Notes: generated from the sequence alone by a model not told the origin. 64,000 nucleotides of DNA from Channa striata (GCA_033026295.1 CM065182.1:2108001-2172000), one strand, 5' to 3'; counted from the first letter of the stretch, positions 26,123 to 40,862 are shown. Numbers and translations are program-made.

Positions 26123-26950
26123 GAATGAAAACAAACATGAAAGTGTGAATGAGACAAAGGTTTGTCCCAGGAAATGACTTCAATTAACTTGACTAATTCC
26201 ATCACATCTTGTAAACAGTTTACAGTGAGTTCATGTTCGGACTGACTGATTTAATGATACTTCAGTTTACATGTAAATATCTTTACATGTAGATATAGAA
26301 AAAGTAAATACCAAAAGAGTTGGCATGAAATTTAATGTTGTAAAAATATTATTTAAAAAACACTGTAATGTGTTTAGTTTTTCTAGATTTTGCACTGTTG
26401 AGATAAAAACATCATCGGTGGATGTTTCATTATATGAGACAAGCTTTATGCTGAGTGCAAAGGAAACTAAAGTGTGTGTGCAGCACTGACAGCTACTATT
26501 CAGTGACTGATTTTCTGAGAGAGCAAGTTAAAATGTGCTCTATTCTCACAGAATGTGCCTTTGTCACCCAGTGGCCTCTTAATATCTTCAGAGGTCAGTC
26601 TGGTTTAGACCAGGTGGAATTTCTTACTCTGCTGGATCCATAATAAATGCACTGAGAGCTGGACACCAAAGTCAAAATACGAGGTTTGCTTGGTGATGGA
26701 GGAAAAGCTCAGATCAGATCTCAGCCGGAATGAATAAAGTCAACAGCAACAGCTCTCGGCAGGTGACATCTATATGAAATAGGTGTTGACCCGTTGCCTC
26801 TCCATTATATGATGTTCCACACACTGATACAACAGTAGAGGCTCCTCATATAAACAGTGAGGAAGGCAATGACCTCAGAGCTGCTGAGATAGTTTGCTCC
26901 TCCTGTAATCTGAGAGAGGAGTGTCACCTATATTTATAGCTCCGAGACCA

Positions 26951-26955
<5 letters not shown>

Positions 26956-27008
<53 letters not shown>
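26956..27008 (+). repeat. (CA)n microsatellite
   Basis: This is 53 bp of uninterrupted CA, preceded by a short GCGCGC run. Confidence 0.98.
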
Positions 27009-27012
<4 letters not shown>

Positions 27013-28150
27013 TTGTTTCTCTGACACTCCAACACACACAGAGTGCTGAGCTAAATGTGGCCTGTCATATAAAAAGCTGCAGTTTTGTTGTGCTGCTTTA
27101 TGGGATGGAGTGATTTCGGCCGGCGCAGGGCGGCGGCGGCGGCTGGAGAGTCTTCAGTCAAGCTTAAAACTGTGTCATTCCCTATTAACCTCTGGGTGAG
27201 ACTGTATGAGAAGTCCTGGAAGCAAATGATTTCTTTTACTTTTCTGCCACCCAGCTCCACTCCACCGCAGAGTCCAACATCTCACTCCCATTTGCTCTGT
27301 ACTTCACTCTGCTGCGACCGTGTTGGATTGTGTGCGATTTGCTAATGTGTGCAGCGGTGCAGAGCTGCAGTTTTGTCAGTAAAACGACGTGCAAAGGAGG
27401 CTATGCATGTCGACACTTGATCTCTCCTGCATGTTATATGGAAAAGGGAGGAACTCGCATTCTGAGATTCACAGTGCATCATCTACATTAGTCTCTTAAT
27501 GTGGAGCTTATAATGAGCGGACATTGTTGAGTAGCTCAGTCCTGAGTCCCTGAATTCACTGGGTCTTGTGGCCTGTTGCAGTAGATCCCTGCATGTGTAC
27601 ACGGGAGTTCAGGCAGTGTTCACTGACGGTAGAGGACTGAAGTAGTCCACTGTCCATCAGCGGCCTGGATTAGCTCGTTCATCTGTTCAGCGGACGTTCG
27701 TTGTAGCCAAGCGGTGATTGAAAACATTTCTTTGTTTGTATAGTGCTAAACATGGATGAAAAATCTATAAAACAACATGTTGTTGTCCAGAAGTTTTGTT
27801 TTCTGCACTAATATGCGATCTCGCAGTACAGTGCCCTTTTTGTGAGATTACAGTGTTATTAAAGCATTTTATGGTCGTGTTAGGGTCGGGGAAGGTTGAG
27901 GGCAGGCGTAACACGGGAAAACCTGAGTCATTTTGCACAAAATGTGTTTCATCGCTTATAAACACATGCACAATCTTTCTCAAGACCTAACGTCAGTGGC
28001 TTATTTACCCGAACCAAACCAGACTCAGGACTCAGGAACAGAACTCCTGCCACCCTCCTGACAGCTCCCTGTCCCTTAATAAAAGTTCACCTTCTTTTAT
28101 TGAAATACATCTGTGACTTAACGATTAGGTTGTTTCATTCGCTACAAAAA

Positions 28151-28166
28151 CGTAATTGCAATTACG
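28151..28166. repeat. 16-bp perfect palindrome
   Basis: CGTAATTGCAATTACG equals its own reverse complement and contains two ATTA/TAAT homeodomain-type cores. A related half (aacgtaatttt) lies 25 bp downstream. Confidence 0.7.
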
Positions 28167-29114
28167 ATTAATTTGTGAATGAACGTAATTTTCAGGAGAC
28201 TGCAAGTCTATGTAAGTGGATTTACTCACACGGAGGCAGTTTGGCTTCTAAAAGACGTATGTTGTTCCAAAGATGGCAACTAGCTTGTAGCACTTTTTGA
28301 AACCTCCAACCAGCTTTGGCCTGTCCAGACGGGGCTTTTTACGAACTAACCTTCCTACAGAAAACGAAGACAACCCGGGTTCCAGCATAAAAACACACAC
28401 AAACCAAGTGGCTTACAACAAGTCCAGCAACTGATGGCCAGGCTTCAAAACTGTCGTTGGTACTTTCTGCCGTATTAGTACGAATCAGTTCCATCACGTA
28501 ACGTTCTTGTTAGTATCATCATCATCTCCGTGAGACTTTTCAATGGTAAAAATCCAGAGTAAAGCCAAGAAACTGAAAATACACTGCTGCCTGTGATCAG
28601 TCATGGAGTCGTTTTTGAGGATAAGATGATGTGTGTTTTTCAGATAATGACCCGTGACATTCAGGATGAAGCATTTTTCTACAGTGTGAAATTTTTCAAC
28701 TCCTTGAGAACATTTTCCCTTTTCCCAGAAAGCAGTTTGGCCATAATGTGTCAGGTGATGCTGGTAATAGTCACTTTACTGTGTCTGCAGCAAGTTTTCA
28801 TGAGTTTTTCCCTCTTGGTTAAAAAAAATCTGGGTAAACGAGAAAAGAATATGAAGGGGAACAGCAGGGAAGACAGACGACGATGATGTTAATCACTGCC
28901 CGATAATTTTTTGTATTTATTGTAGCCTGTGTTTGTTCTCGGTGAGATTATATGGAAGTCGTGTTCTTCCTCATTTGTTATTGGGGTACACGTTTGCATC
29001 AGTTCAAGGGAAACCCCGACGCCTAAAGCAATGACGTGGACAGTACGAGACACAGGAGCTTTCCACAGGAGACCAGGGTTTGACTCTGAGTGAGATGTAG
29101 TTACTATAGGAAGA

Positions 29115-29116
<2 letters not shown>

Positions 29117-29187
<71 letters not shown>
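29117..29187 (+). repeat. (GT)n microsatellite
   Basis: This is 71 bp of uninterrupted GT. It generates poly-His/Thr frames on the minus strand. Confidence 0.98.
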
Positions 29188-29191
<4 letters not shown>

Positions 29192-30956
29192 TGTTGGGGG
29201 ACCCGCTCTGTGCGTATATATGTAAATCGATGCTTTGCCCAGTAGCGTCAATATCATTCGCCCAATAAAAAGGTGCAGATAGCGTCTTTATGATTGTGGC
29301 ATGAGAGAGAGTTGAAGCAGCCACTTCATCGTGTAACTGAACCACGGCGCCTTCTTACTGTCCTGTATTCCTCTCTTCTTGCACATCACGGCTTAGAAAC
29401 TGAATTCATGCTTTAACAATATGCACATAGATCTCTACAAATAATAGATATATCTTCTTTCACTCACTCCTTTGTCGTCTTCTCCTTGCTGCTCAACTAA
29501 ATGACGCTTTGTCTAGTTTTTTCCTTGTCAATCAATGTTTCTGCCACACCACAATCTTTGTTTCCTCAGTGAGAACATTGTTTCCATGCACACAGAGTAA
29601 AAATCCAGCTGATGAAAAAGATTTGGCTGTGATAACATGCGTAATTACCCACTGGGGTCGAGGCTCTAGTTCTTCCATCATTCCCATCCAGGTTCTTTCG
29701 TCCTTTAGTCGCAGCCTGTCCTCGCCACCACCTGACAGGGTGCAGGATTGGCTGCTGTCGGCATTAAAATGTGCCATCGAGTGCCTTCACCAACCTTTAC
29801 TCAAAGGTCGGAGCCAGGTGTGAGACGCAGAAGACGAGCAGACCCCAGACTGTCCGCAGGCTGTTGTCACAGTTCACTTGCAGTTTGTTTTAGCAGAGTG
29901 AAAGTAATGATGAGTCTGCGACAATAGGCATGCGGCACATTTTGGAACCGTGCAATGGAGTTACAGGCGAAGACACTAATTACATTTGAGGCAGGGTCTG
30001 CTAACTTCATGAATCCAGTGCTCAGGGAATGACTAATAAAGCTCAACTTCAAGATTTTATAGTCCCCAGTGGGCAAATTAGCTTGCTGCAAGGCCTCCAA
30101 CAAAATGCATAATTACAAAACATGAGTAGATAAAGACACAGGAACATACGGAAGCGAATGGCCTGAAACCTCCCTGGCTCAGAGATATTTGAATGTTGCC
30201 GTGCAAAAAGTGTCATTTTGCTCGTGAAGGGTCCACAAATAAACTAACCGAAAAAACTCGGTGGGATTTAATGAAGTACAGTTTGAAACTAAATTAAGAT
30301 TTTCAGCTGCTGTGTTTTCTAGTAATTAGACTAATGAGTGGCTGTAATTACCCACAACGTTTTGTTCCTGAGTGCAGAGATGAAGCTGCATTAAGACATC
30401 AATTCCAAAACAGAATCACAAAAAGTTATAATCCAGACCCCCATGTGTTGCACACTCTGTTTGAAGTTGGGACCATTAGTACCATTAAGTTAATTCTACG
30501 TTCAGTTGTGGCTAAAGTCGCGTTAGGACTTAGCCGCGTGCTCATTAGGCTTTCTGGTTATTAGCCAGGTGGAGCCGGTTTTGAGAAAGGTGACTTCTGA
30601 ATTTTAATGATTGAAAGGTGTTTTCTTTTAACTGACGGAAGAAAGAGAATATTGAGACCTGCTGTGCTTGTGTGGTTTTTAATCTATTTTAATTCTACGC
30701 TCCTGCTTTATGAAACACTTGACTTACAGCTGACTTGGGCCTTTATAAAACTGACAGCGTTATTATTACGCAGGTCGGAAAGCTTAGACTCATTCGTCGA
30801 GGCCGGTTGTTTGTCCAGGACAAATAAAGTAGAAAATAGTTTTTCAAATTAAAGCTTGGAGTTGATGAAGGCAGTGCTGTTAAATGATGCCTTCGCTGAC
30901 TTTGCTTCTTTTGGTTCTTGTTTGACTAATGCATGTAAATGAATATCATTAAACGT

Positions 30957-31166
30957 CCCTGTACTAAAATATCGCTCTCCTTCTGGGTGAAAATGCCTCC
31001 ACATGACATCACTTGGAGGAACTTTTCTGATTATGTCCTCTCCTTGCTCACACTATCTAGGTTGTAATTATGGTCAAACTGCTTTTACAGAGCTCCTCCA
31101 GATGACATCATCGTGAACTCCTAAGGATGTTTTTCAGCTAGAAGCAGAGAAATATTTAATACAGGG
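30957..31166. repeat. foldback MITE-like element, 210 bp
   Basis: The left arm begins ccctgtactaaaatatcgct and passes through 'catgacatcac'. The right arm ends 'gctagaagcagagaaatatt' then 'taatacaggg'. The two arms are inverted copies of each other around a spacer containing 'ttgctcacactatctaggtt'. No coding capacity or clear target-site duplication is visible. A compact version occurs at 63502-63597 and a half copy at 15241-15345. Confidence 0.7.
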
Positions 31167-34100
31167 AAGTCAGAGGGAGTCTTGTGTCTAAAAATCCATT
31201 TTGTCCAAAAGATTCATCACAGATTTGAACCTATCTACTGTTTGGAACAAGTCAAAGTCTATGAGGGGAAGACAATCACACACTCTAAATTCACCTGCTG
31301 CTGCAGGCTGATCCACATTTATTCCCCGAATTATGTTGTTTTTTCTCCACAGACAAAAATGTCCAAACAAATAAAACCACTGTAAGAGCAAAGCCCCCTC
31401 TCATTTCCTACTACACCCCCATCCAAAACAGGCTGGCTGATTGGACCTGGATTGACTGGTGAACTGAGATCAGCTGCCATGCCCTTGCAACCCCTAAAAA
31501 GATAAGCCGTTTACTCCATGTCTTAAAGGAGCCTTCACATTGTTCGGGCACAAATGGTGTAAGAGTTGCTAATGTAACAATAGTCATTCAAATGAGCAAA
31601 ATTCAAAATGAAGCCTAGAAGAGTCTGCGTTGTTCACCTTGCTCTTGGAGCCGATGGAAAAGACATGTAGCAGCTCGGCCACTGAACTAGATCACATATT
31701 ATACATCACACTCTTATCGCCTCTCGCCACTTGTTTAAAAAAGCAATTGGCCTATTTAGCCTGACACTTTAATTCACAGCAGTCGGTCGGACAGGGATCC
31801 GGCGTGCCGGTGCTGACCCAATTCAAGCACTGGCTTAATCTCCAGAAACAAATGATTTAAGTTATTGTGCTCACAGGTGTGGACTTGGGGACAAGAGAGA
31901 AGAGTTTAGAAGTTTACTTTCAACTACAAAGGTTTTGCAACGAGATGGTGACAGGTTCAGGTCGTTCTTAATAAAGAATTTTTAAAATCCAGCAAATGTC
32001 GTTAACAGGGCTGGAGAAGAAATGGAGAATCCAACTACAGGGCAAAGTAAAAAATACTCGATAAAAACATCGGACAAAGACTGGACGGCTGATCAGGGCG
32101 TCTGATTATTCACAGATTTATTGTCCAACTGAAACCTGCAGCAAAATTCCTCACCACAGGTCGAACCTGGAACGCTGGATGCGGGATTGATTGTGAGGTG
32201 ATTTCCAGCTGTACAGTCGTCGTCTCCGAGATCCACGTCCATCGTCTTTGGAATTTCAATCCGCTCTCAGAAGTTTCTTCACTTTCTTTACTCTTTCCTT
32301 TTGTTTTCCAAGCGCTCGAGCCATAAGTGACTCGTGAACCACGTTAGTTTAAGTCTGTTGAAGTGGGCCTGGTCTATCTCTGGGTCAGAGGGAAGCGGCT
32401 AACGGCAGAAACTTTTTAAACAAAGTTTGAGACGAGTAAAAGATAAAAGTTTGTTGGGCATTTGAAACTCAGCTGCAGTAATGATCCATCCATCTTTCTG
32501 TCCTCCTGCTGTGGTCAGAACAATATCGGGTCTGATATTGACGGTGCTGTGGTGAAAGAAGCTTCACAGGTACTAAAAGAAAACGACAAGTACGTTTTGC
32601 TTCACAAGTCAGCGGACGTGTGCCGTCTTTGATGCACCGAGGTCTCATCAGGATATTTTGATGTTCAATCAATGACAAAAACACACACCAAAAACCAGCA
32701 CAAACGAGCCGCTAATGAGGCATCAGGCGGCTAACGTGACCGATGGAACGAGTGTGACCTGAAAGTCATTAGTTTGAGCCTGACAGACTCCAACACACGG
32801 CGTAATTACCACGACCATCCTGTAATTACTGCTGCTGACATTCCCTTGAGCAAGGTCCTGGAAACAGGCTCATGCTGGAGTGAGTGAGTGTGAGCAAGTG
32901 AACAACCAAATATGTAACCACTTCCTGAAAATGCAAAATGCTTTTCTTTGTTTTATGAATCCATTAATTATTTCTTTTTGTCTTGACTTTATAATTCCGG
33001 ACACATTTCCAGATGTTGTCTTTGACGACCTCACTGAGAGCTAATTATGGTGAAGGCTCTTTCTGCAGCAGCTGATCGGCACAGTGTGCACGCTTCAGGC
33101 ATATAGACTATAGACTGAGGTTACAGGAATTATTAGAAGTCGTTTTATTGGACCCCACATCTGCAGAGGACTGACAATCAAAGCCATTTCTCATTGCAAC
33201 ATTTTTACTTCATATATACAGGCAGGCGGAAAATTTTTACTCGCTATTTTATTCTATTTTTATTTAGGTTAACTAATTATTAATTGTTCATTTCTAACCT
33301 CTCTTAGTGTAGTTACCTATGTAGGAATCTCTGCCCACATTTCAGGTTTTTGCAATAATTCAGCAATGTCCTGGCGTTGTGGTTATTGGCTGAAAATCAC
33401 AAATCAAATCATCTTTTTGTCTTAGGAACATTAAACTGTGTGGACGAGTGTGTGTGTGTGCTGGCTGTGTCCGTCCACAGTTCGGATAAACGTGAGTGGT
33501 TGATGAAGCTGGTGCCCTGTCCGATAACCAGTTCCGATAATTGGATGGAAATAAGCATTTTCTTTCGTCAGCTGTTCCTGAAAAGAAAAACACAGCAACA
33601 CGGCATGTTTCCAGTTGACTTCAATAGTCGTCTCTGCATTGTGATTTCTGGGTAGAAGAAAAACACACATGGCTCTACACTGACTGTAGCATCAATTTTC
33701 TGAGATGCATCAGAATCATCGACCCTGAGAAACGAATCCTTTCCTGCACTCCCTGACTCTCCTATTACACTTCAAAGGTTTCTCTGTTTCACGGGCTTAC
33801 ACACTTCCTGTTTGCTGCTGTGCTTTCCAGGTAATGGTCAGGGTTACATCAGCTCCCCACTTTGAAGGCTGTATTTGAAAAATAAGCTTCACACAGCACT
33901 TTAGTAGGTAGTTTGTTGATGAGCTGAGGCTCAGGTGTCTTACTGAATAACGTTTCTACCGGATTTCATGATAGGACCCCTGAGCTCTCCTGACCTCTGA
34001 AACTAAACCAATGGTGTTTCGGTCCAAACAAATCCACTGTATCATCATCATTTGAGGAGAGGACTGAATTCGACGTGGGGCAAAAGACAGAAGGGACAGA

Positions 34101-36462
34101 GTGTGGGCGACTCCCTAAGGGCCTCAGATGTTCTACAGCTGTCCGCTACTGGTTTATTTTTACAAAACCTTCCCAAAATTGTAAAATATGAGCAGATTAA
34201 TAATGGATGAAGCTTAACCATCACAAATCTTAAAGGACCAGAACCCAACTTGGCAGACTTTTTAGCTTCCTTCAGCAACAGTTTTGATACACTTTACCAG
34301 ATGCTGCCTTAGAACATTTAAAATATTTGCACTTTGCTGAACTGCAGCCTTCGCAGTGAGGCGCGTTTAGAAGTTATGCTTAGTGGCCTTTTGAGGAACT
34401 CGGTTGTCCAGGTGGCAGCGGCAGATTCTTGAAAGAGAGGTCTTGTCTCATGCTGCTGGATGTCTTCCTGTTAGACTTGTGGTCTTGTTCCATGCAGACA
34501 AACACTGTGTGTCTTTTGACCTGCTGTGAAGATCAATATGAACATTGACTGATCGGGCTGCTATTATGTCCAGCCGAGCAGGGAAGACTTTGCAGGTTTT
34601 GTGCTTGGCACAGCAGGTGGTCCCGTCAGAGCGAAGTCAAGTGTCTGAATCAATGACAAAATGCGCGAGTGCTCAGGTTCGGGGAAATACATATTTGAGT
34701 TGAGATCAGCACAGTGTGTTTCTGCTTTTTTTGAAATAGGGCATCATGCTGTGAGAGTGTCTGAATCTCTTTGTCTTTTTCCGTCCTCCCTGGGTTGTCT
34801 CTCCTCCGTCCTTTATTTAAAAGTGTGGTTAAGAATGAGAGACAATATGTTTGACTAAGATTGGTGCAGCCGTCAGCTGCCAATGACGTTTCTTCTCTTT
34901 ATCCACCCTCACACCTGATACAAATGACACAATCCCACCGCCGAAACACTGTCTACATACACGTGACACATGATTAACTTCATTACTTTGTTATTATTTG
35001 TGGTTGAATTGTTTATTTGGCCACATTTTCATCTCATCAGACAGTTTCTGCAGAATGTGTTCATATGCTGAGCGTTATCATGCCACTGAACGGTGACTTG
35101 TCATTCGACATCACACACACAGTTCTGGTTCAGCAGGGAACCTACTAACAATCAGCAGGAAGTGGGAAATCGGCGACACCTACTGGACATTATGACAGGA
35201 ACAAGAGTCGTCTGCGACACAGATGACTGAATAATCCCCCGTAGGGACGAGGTGTTGGGTGACGGAGAGAGACGCGTGTCTCCATCCATTTGAAACTTTT
35301 AGTCAGTGTTGTTTGTCTGCCATTTTTTACCCTCGAACGCTTCTCCGTTCTGTGGCATTGTTCTGTTTTTATGTCTTATTATAATGTTGCATGACAATAA
35401 CCTACTGAGCCTGGTTGCATGTGGAGCAGCTACCTACTGTCAGTCGCAGTGGTTCGCCTGATAAAATCCTGGTGAAAAGCATTAAGTCGTCCCCTCGGAC
35501 AGGTCAGAAAGAACACACACATTTACACACTCTCAGAAACAGGGGTTCAGTAGGCGTCTATTTCTGTCCCCCAGTTTACAATCTACACTAATGCACCCAC
35601 GAGAAATGATAATCGGACGTCATGCGTACCTTTTGAAGGCTACCGTATGTGATCCCAAGCAGTAAATGGCTCATGTATGTACCATTTATTTAGATATGGT
35701 ACAATTTCAGGGGACAGGCTGTTTTTTTGGGAGATCTGTGGATATTGAAATTTGCTAATACAATTATTAAGTCAACAATACAAATATCATTTAATAAGTT
35801 TAATAAAAAGCAGTAACATAGAGTATGTGCACTGAAATGGCAAGATACTGAATAGTAAGTAGACGTATTACCACAAGGGTACAAATAATCAGCGAGAGTG
35901 AAGCCTCTGAGACGGCACAGCCGTTCAAAGCCTGAAGGTGCAATAACGTCACGGGTTTTCTCAGCCTGTACTGGGGCTGGAGTGATTATTTTTTGTGTGT
36001 CAGTTGTTGAGAACTAGTTTATAATTAATGAATTGTCACCTGTTAATATAATTGTACATTAATTAGCTTTGGAGTTTGCTGCAGTTACAAATACAAGAAA
36101 AAAGTGTCCAAGACTCTGAAACCCTCATTGCGTTTTGATCTATGTCCACAGCGACAGTTTCCCTGTGAGTATCAATAAAGAATATGGAGACAGTAAGGAC
36201 ATCAAATTGTCTTCTGGGGGTCTATGTCGGCTATTTTAATACATATTACAGCTGGAACATTTCATCATCAGATGGATAGTAATGAAAATGCTCATTAGTT
36301 GCAACACTAACCCCGGGCAGACATCGTCAGAGCCTGCAACAGTGTCGCGTTCGGGTGTGAAAGTTGTCAAACCCATTAGGGCCTGACATTTGAAATACAG
36401 CAACATATTGTCAAACACCTCGAACCTTCAAATTTCATTTCATCAGTCAGACCACCCTCACA

Positions 36463-36464
<2 letters not shown>

Positions 36465-36518
<54 letters not shown>
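36465..36518 (+). repeat. (TG)n microsatellite
   Basis: This is 54 bp of uninterrupted TG followed by a G-rich flank (cgggggctggggtgggggc). Confidence 0.98.
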
Positions 36519-36520
<2 letters not shown>

Positions 36521-39500
36521 GGGGCTGGGGTGGGGGCATCTCTGCACTGTTGTGCTGCATTGTGTTTATGCATGACTTCTCTTCAGCCAGTAAAACCCCA
36601 TAAGGTAGAGATCAAAAGGCAGGGATGGCAGATAAAGCTGACAACTTCCAGCCATACTCGCTCGAGTGTAGAATGCACATACAATTCACCACATAACCCG
36701 GCAGACTAAACAGACGGGAGAGTAGCTGCCAGGAATATTTTTCATGCATTGCCGACACTTTTCAGGCAAATGGGGGAAAAAAAAAACACATAAAAGAAAA
36801 AACATGGAGGAGGAAAAGGCAGAAGCTAAATATAAGAATTATGGGGAATCTGTCTATTTTCCCTTCCAAAATAAATTTACTGCTGCACTGCCATAAGGAC
36901 ACTGGATATAAATATATGAATACCTAAGCAGGTGGACAGATTGGATATTTCTTCACCCTCTTCTCTATTGGCTTCTTTAAACGTGAGTTATAGCTGAAGA
37001 AAATGGCTGTTTTTCCATAAATCCCTGCAGGAGGCTGAATAAAGATGATGACAGGGCCCAGATAAAGCATCGCCAGATCTCTGCAATCTAATTGTTTAGT
37101 TTTTTCCATGTTAACCTTTACTCAGCCAGAGGAGAGTGAGGAGAGGAGCGTGAAGTTTCTCCCTGTATCCTTCATGAAAATTGAACAGAAAAACAAGGAC
37201 TGGAGCTTCTCAGCTCCTCCCGTTCACTCAGATTATTTTTACTCGTTTCCTCCCTCTTCATATTACCTGCACTCAGAGACGGATCCCAAGTACTTTATAA
37301 CCCCTCTTTGTTCCGTTTAATTAGGACGGAAACATGTACTCTGCTACCCGACGTACTAATGTACCGTTCGCTGTGAGTCAGGAAAAATGCTTGACCACCT
37401 GATGCTTTTATTTGGTACTTTGAGTTATTTTTACATGAAAACCTTCAAAGATAAAAGGCAAAGTTCAACTCCATTTGTCCCCGAGTGCGTAATTATTTCA
37501 GCAGCAAAGGGACGCAGACGATCTGCAGGACATGAATGTTTGTCTCGGGTCAAAACAATAATCAGAGGGCTCGATGTTCGTCTGCACCCTCCACACGGAG
37601 GCTCCCGACATGAAAGTCTGACTCTGTCTGTCTGATATTAATCGATTTATTCCTCCTCCTGCAGAGTTTGAAGATGCTGTATAAACTTCTATGTATGGTG
37701 AGAGAAACCAGCGCGCTGCTGTCATCGTCAGTGGCACATGTGAAACATTACAAATCGCTTCATTTCTCATTTCACAAAGCATGAAAACATTCGGCCTCAG
37801 GGCCTTAGTCACGATGACGTCTCTGCGTGTTTTTAACATTAACTTATGTTCTAGTCAACCAGCAACCGAAAATACATAAAGATCACAGCATGGAGACATG
37901 ACTGTAACATCGAGTAACCGAAACATCACAAAATGCGAGCAAACACCAGTCAAGCTCTACGTCCGACTTTACAGCACTGCTCGGCAGCTCGGCAGCTCGT
38001 CCTCGTGTTCCTTGGGCTAACTGGAATTGTCGTGTCCCCTGCAGCCGGAAACAAGAAACTCATGGAAAATTAACTCATTTGAATTTTGCAACACCAACAT
38101 GAAAAGAACTCTTATTAACAATATCTCCACAAGTTTATAGCTTTGTGCAGATCATCGTTACCTTAATTAAGGGTAAATGACAAAGATACAGTGGTGAAGT
38201 AACCGGCACACTGCACTCACCATCAATCTGCAGCGAGGGAAAGCGGCACTGTCTCCCCCTGCCGGAGCCCTGAGGTTACAGGTAGTACGGGAGGATCGAT
38301 GCACGATCAACCCACACAAGCTACCGAGCTATAACTATGGGCTGATAACAGATGAATCACCTTTCAGTAGCGTGATCTGTCCTACATGCAAAACACAGAG
38401 TTTTTGTTGTGCCCAGATAAAGTCTTTATAGCATCTGGTAAAAGTCTGGTTAGAGGTGTATCTGAAATTCCCGTGTTAGCCGATTATCTGTGCTCGTGGC
38501 TGATGGAAACTGCCATGGTTTGCCTTTATGGATCAGTCCACCGAGCAGAAGCAGACTGCAGACGAGGTGAGAGACGGAGGGTTATGACATACCGCACAGC
38601 TTCAAACTGTGGATGTTGCACTTAGGTGGTGTGTACTTTCACCATTTTGCTCCCCCGATGCCCTGGAGCCCTTAAAGTTAACAAGCCAGACTTTCTATGT
38701 CTGGGAAAGTCTGTGTAGGAGTGAAACTAAAATACCAGTCAGCTCCTAATGTCTCTGTCTTTTTCTGTCTGTCCCGTCTCTCTGAATGTGCCGAGACCTT
38801 CCACGCATTTGGCGCTTCTTTGATGGCGCTTGCGCCTTGAAAACGAGGCCGTTCAATCGAAGCAGCCCTGAGATTTAATGAAGTTTGTGTGTCGTAAATT
38901 TCTACACGTCGCAGAGGAGGGCAGGGTTTTTATTGAAGAGCTCTTCGATGGCATCAGGAGCTTCGGGCGCAGCACAAAGACCTCATTTAAACTGTCTCTG
39001 CCAAAGAAAGAAGGGGGCAAAGCAGTGGGGAGGGGACGTAGATCACAGGATGAGCGGTGTTGATGCTGCAGCGGCGTTTTGTGCTCGGGCTGAGGGAGGT
39101 GTCGGTGAGGTCAGGGTCTGCGTTGCTGTAAGTGGAAACCTGCAGAGTTTTAATCAACTCCGTTACTTTGGTGCAATATTGAAATAGCTGTTATGAAAAT
39201 AACCATGTGATTACTGTGAAACTTCAATATGTGAAATCAGCTTGTTCCAAAAAATATTTCATCAGCTCATCACAACATCTAATTCAATCTCGTTATCGGG
39301 CAACTGCATTGAACCACACGAGCGATAAGAGAAGTCGCCTGCGTAAATACCTCGGATTAAATAACAATAAGCTCTAATCACTCACCTACGTTAGACACAC
39401 TGAAATTCCTCTGATTGGTCACAAGAAACCAGGTGTCCTTAATCCATCCCATTTCATCATAGTTATCATAGTATAATACTCCATGTAAACACACAAGTCT

Positions 39501-40794
39501 CACGTACGATTAATGTCCAGTGTGATGCAACAAAAGGTGAGTGAGTTACAAAGGGAGTGTTAGGAAACCAGTGGCTCTGTGTACGTCAAGTCACTTTTTT
39601 TCCAATGTGAAGCTGCAGATTTAATAAAATGCACTTTTCTGTCAAAACCTGCTATTTTATAGGCAAAAATACAATTTTACTTCGTTTTTTTTTTCAAAGG
39701 AATTCAAACATGTTTTCACTCCTGAGCGAAGTTTCTCCTGCAGCGGTAGCAGCCGTCTAGCGGCACTTCAGATGCGCCGAACGAAGCTGCCGTGGGCAGA
39801 CGTGGCCGTGACAGTGACCGAACCCGGAGTCTGTCTCTGATGGAACTCCATCACCGAAGCTGCTCCAAGAGCCGTAAAAACAATTACGGCTGACAATTAG
39901 CCCACAATAATTACTTAATAATCAGAAGAAGATTGCACCTCTTTGACTACGGTCTCAGTTTATTTGTAACTCCGTGCGCGTTGAGTACTGTATCCGTCTT
40001 TATGGGGACGGAATGTCCCTGCAGTGCTCGGAGGTGAAAAGTCTCGGAAATTGAGGCACTTACACGGTTATTTGGTTGGAGCACTTGGCTTAAGTCCATG
40101 TTTGAGACTTTCTTGGGCCAAATTGTTAAGCACGGGCTCAACAGCAATGCATGAACAAAGCACAACCAGAATCTGGAGCGGCTGCAGAATATCAGCTGCT
40201 CTTCCTCACATTTCAAACCTGAACATTATAGTAAAACAAGACGCATCATGTGTCTGTTTGTGAGTCCAGCTGCTGCTTGGCGTCTTCGGCACAATCCACA
40301 CCTCTCACTGTGTCTCTTATCCAGCGCAGCGAGCCTGCAGGGGTGTGGGTCTACACGTCAATCACCGCTGGTGTGAAAACCTTGATGCCGTTGTGCTCTG
40401 AGGGTCGTGCCGTCCAACCTAGACAAAGATTAAGTCAATGGGACTGTATCGGCCTGTGACGCTGACGTGTGGCAGCCTCGGGCACAGGAAGCTTCTGAAA
40501 AGACTTGCAGCTCTGTGACGTCTTCCTGTTTTTCCCTGTAATTCTGTGATGAGTCAAAATCTGGTACAGAAGAAATCAGGACAGTATTTGTGTGTTTTTG
40601 CAGACAGTTTTATAGATGAAACAATGCTGGAGTTTTGCATTTTTTGCTGAGCAACAGGCAGCTGACTGTCCATATTCTGTATCCTAGCAACCATAATACA
40701 TTTTCTTTGCAAGTTTTGTTATGTGTTTTGCAAATGTCACTTCTTGTTAGGGAAATTTAGGGTTTCCGTGTTTATCCCAACGACGCTTCACCAT

Positions 40795-40862
40795 GTTGCC
40801 TGGAAGACCCGGGGATCGAAGCCTTGACCTCACTGCTCGTAGATGCCTGCTCCACCGTCTGT
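40795..40862 (-). repeat. tRNA-like SINE fragment
   Basis: The phrase gacccggggatcgaagcctt, followed by 'gacctcactgctcgtagatg' and 'cctgctccacc', is the reverse complement of a tRNA-like head (B-box word GGCTTCGATCCCC on the minus strand). This layout is common in fish SINEs. It lacks an intact acceptor stem or clover leaf, so it is not called as a tRNA gene. Confidence 0.5.
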
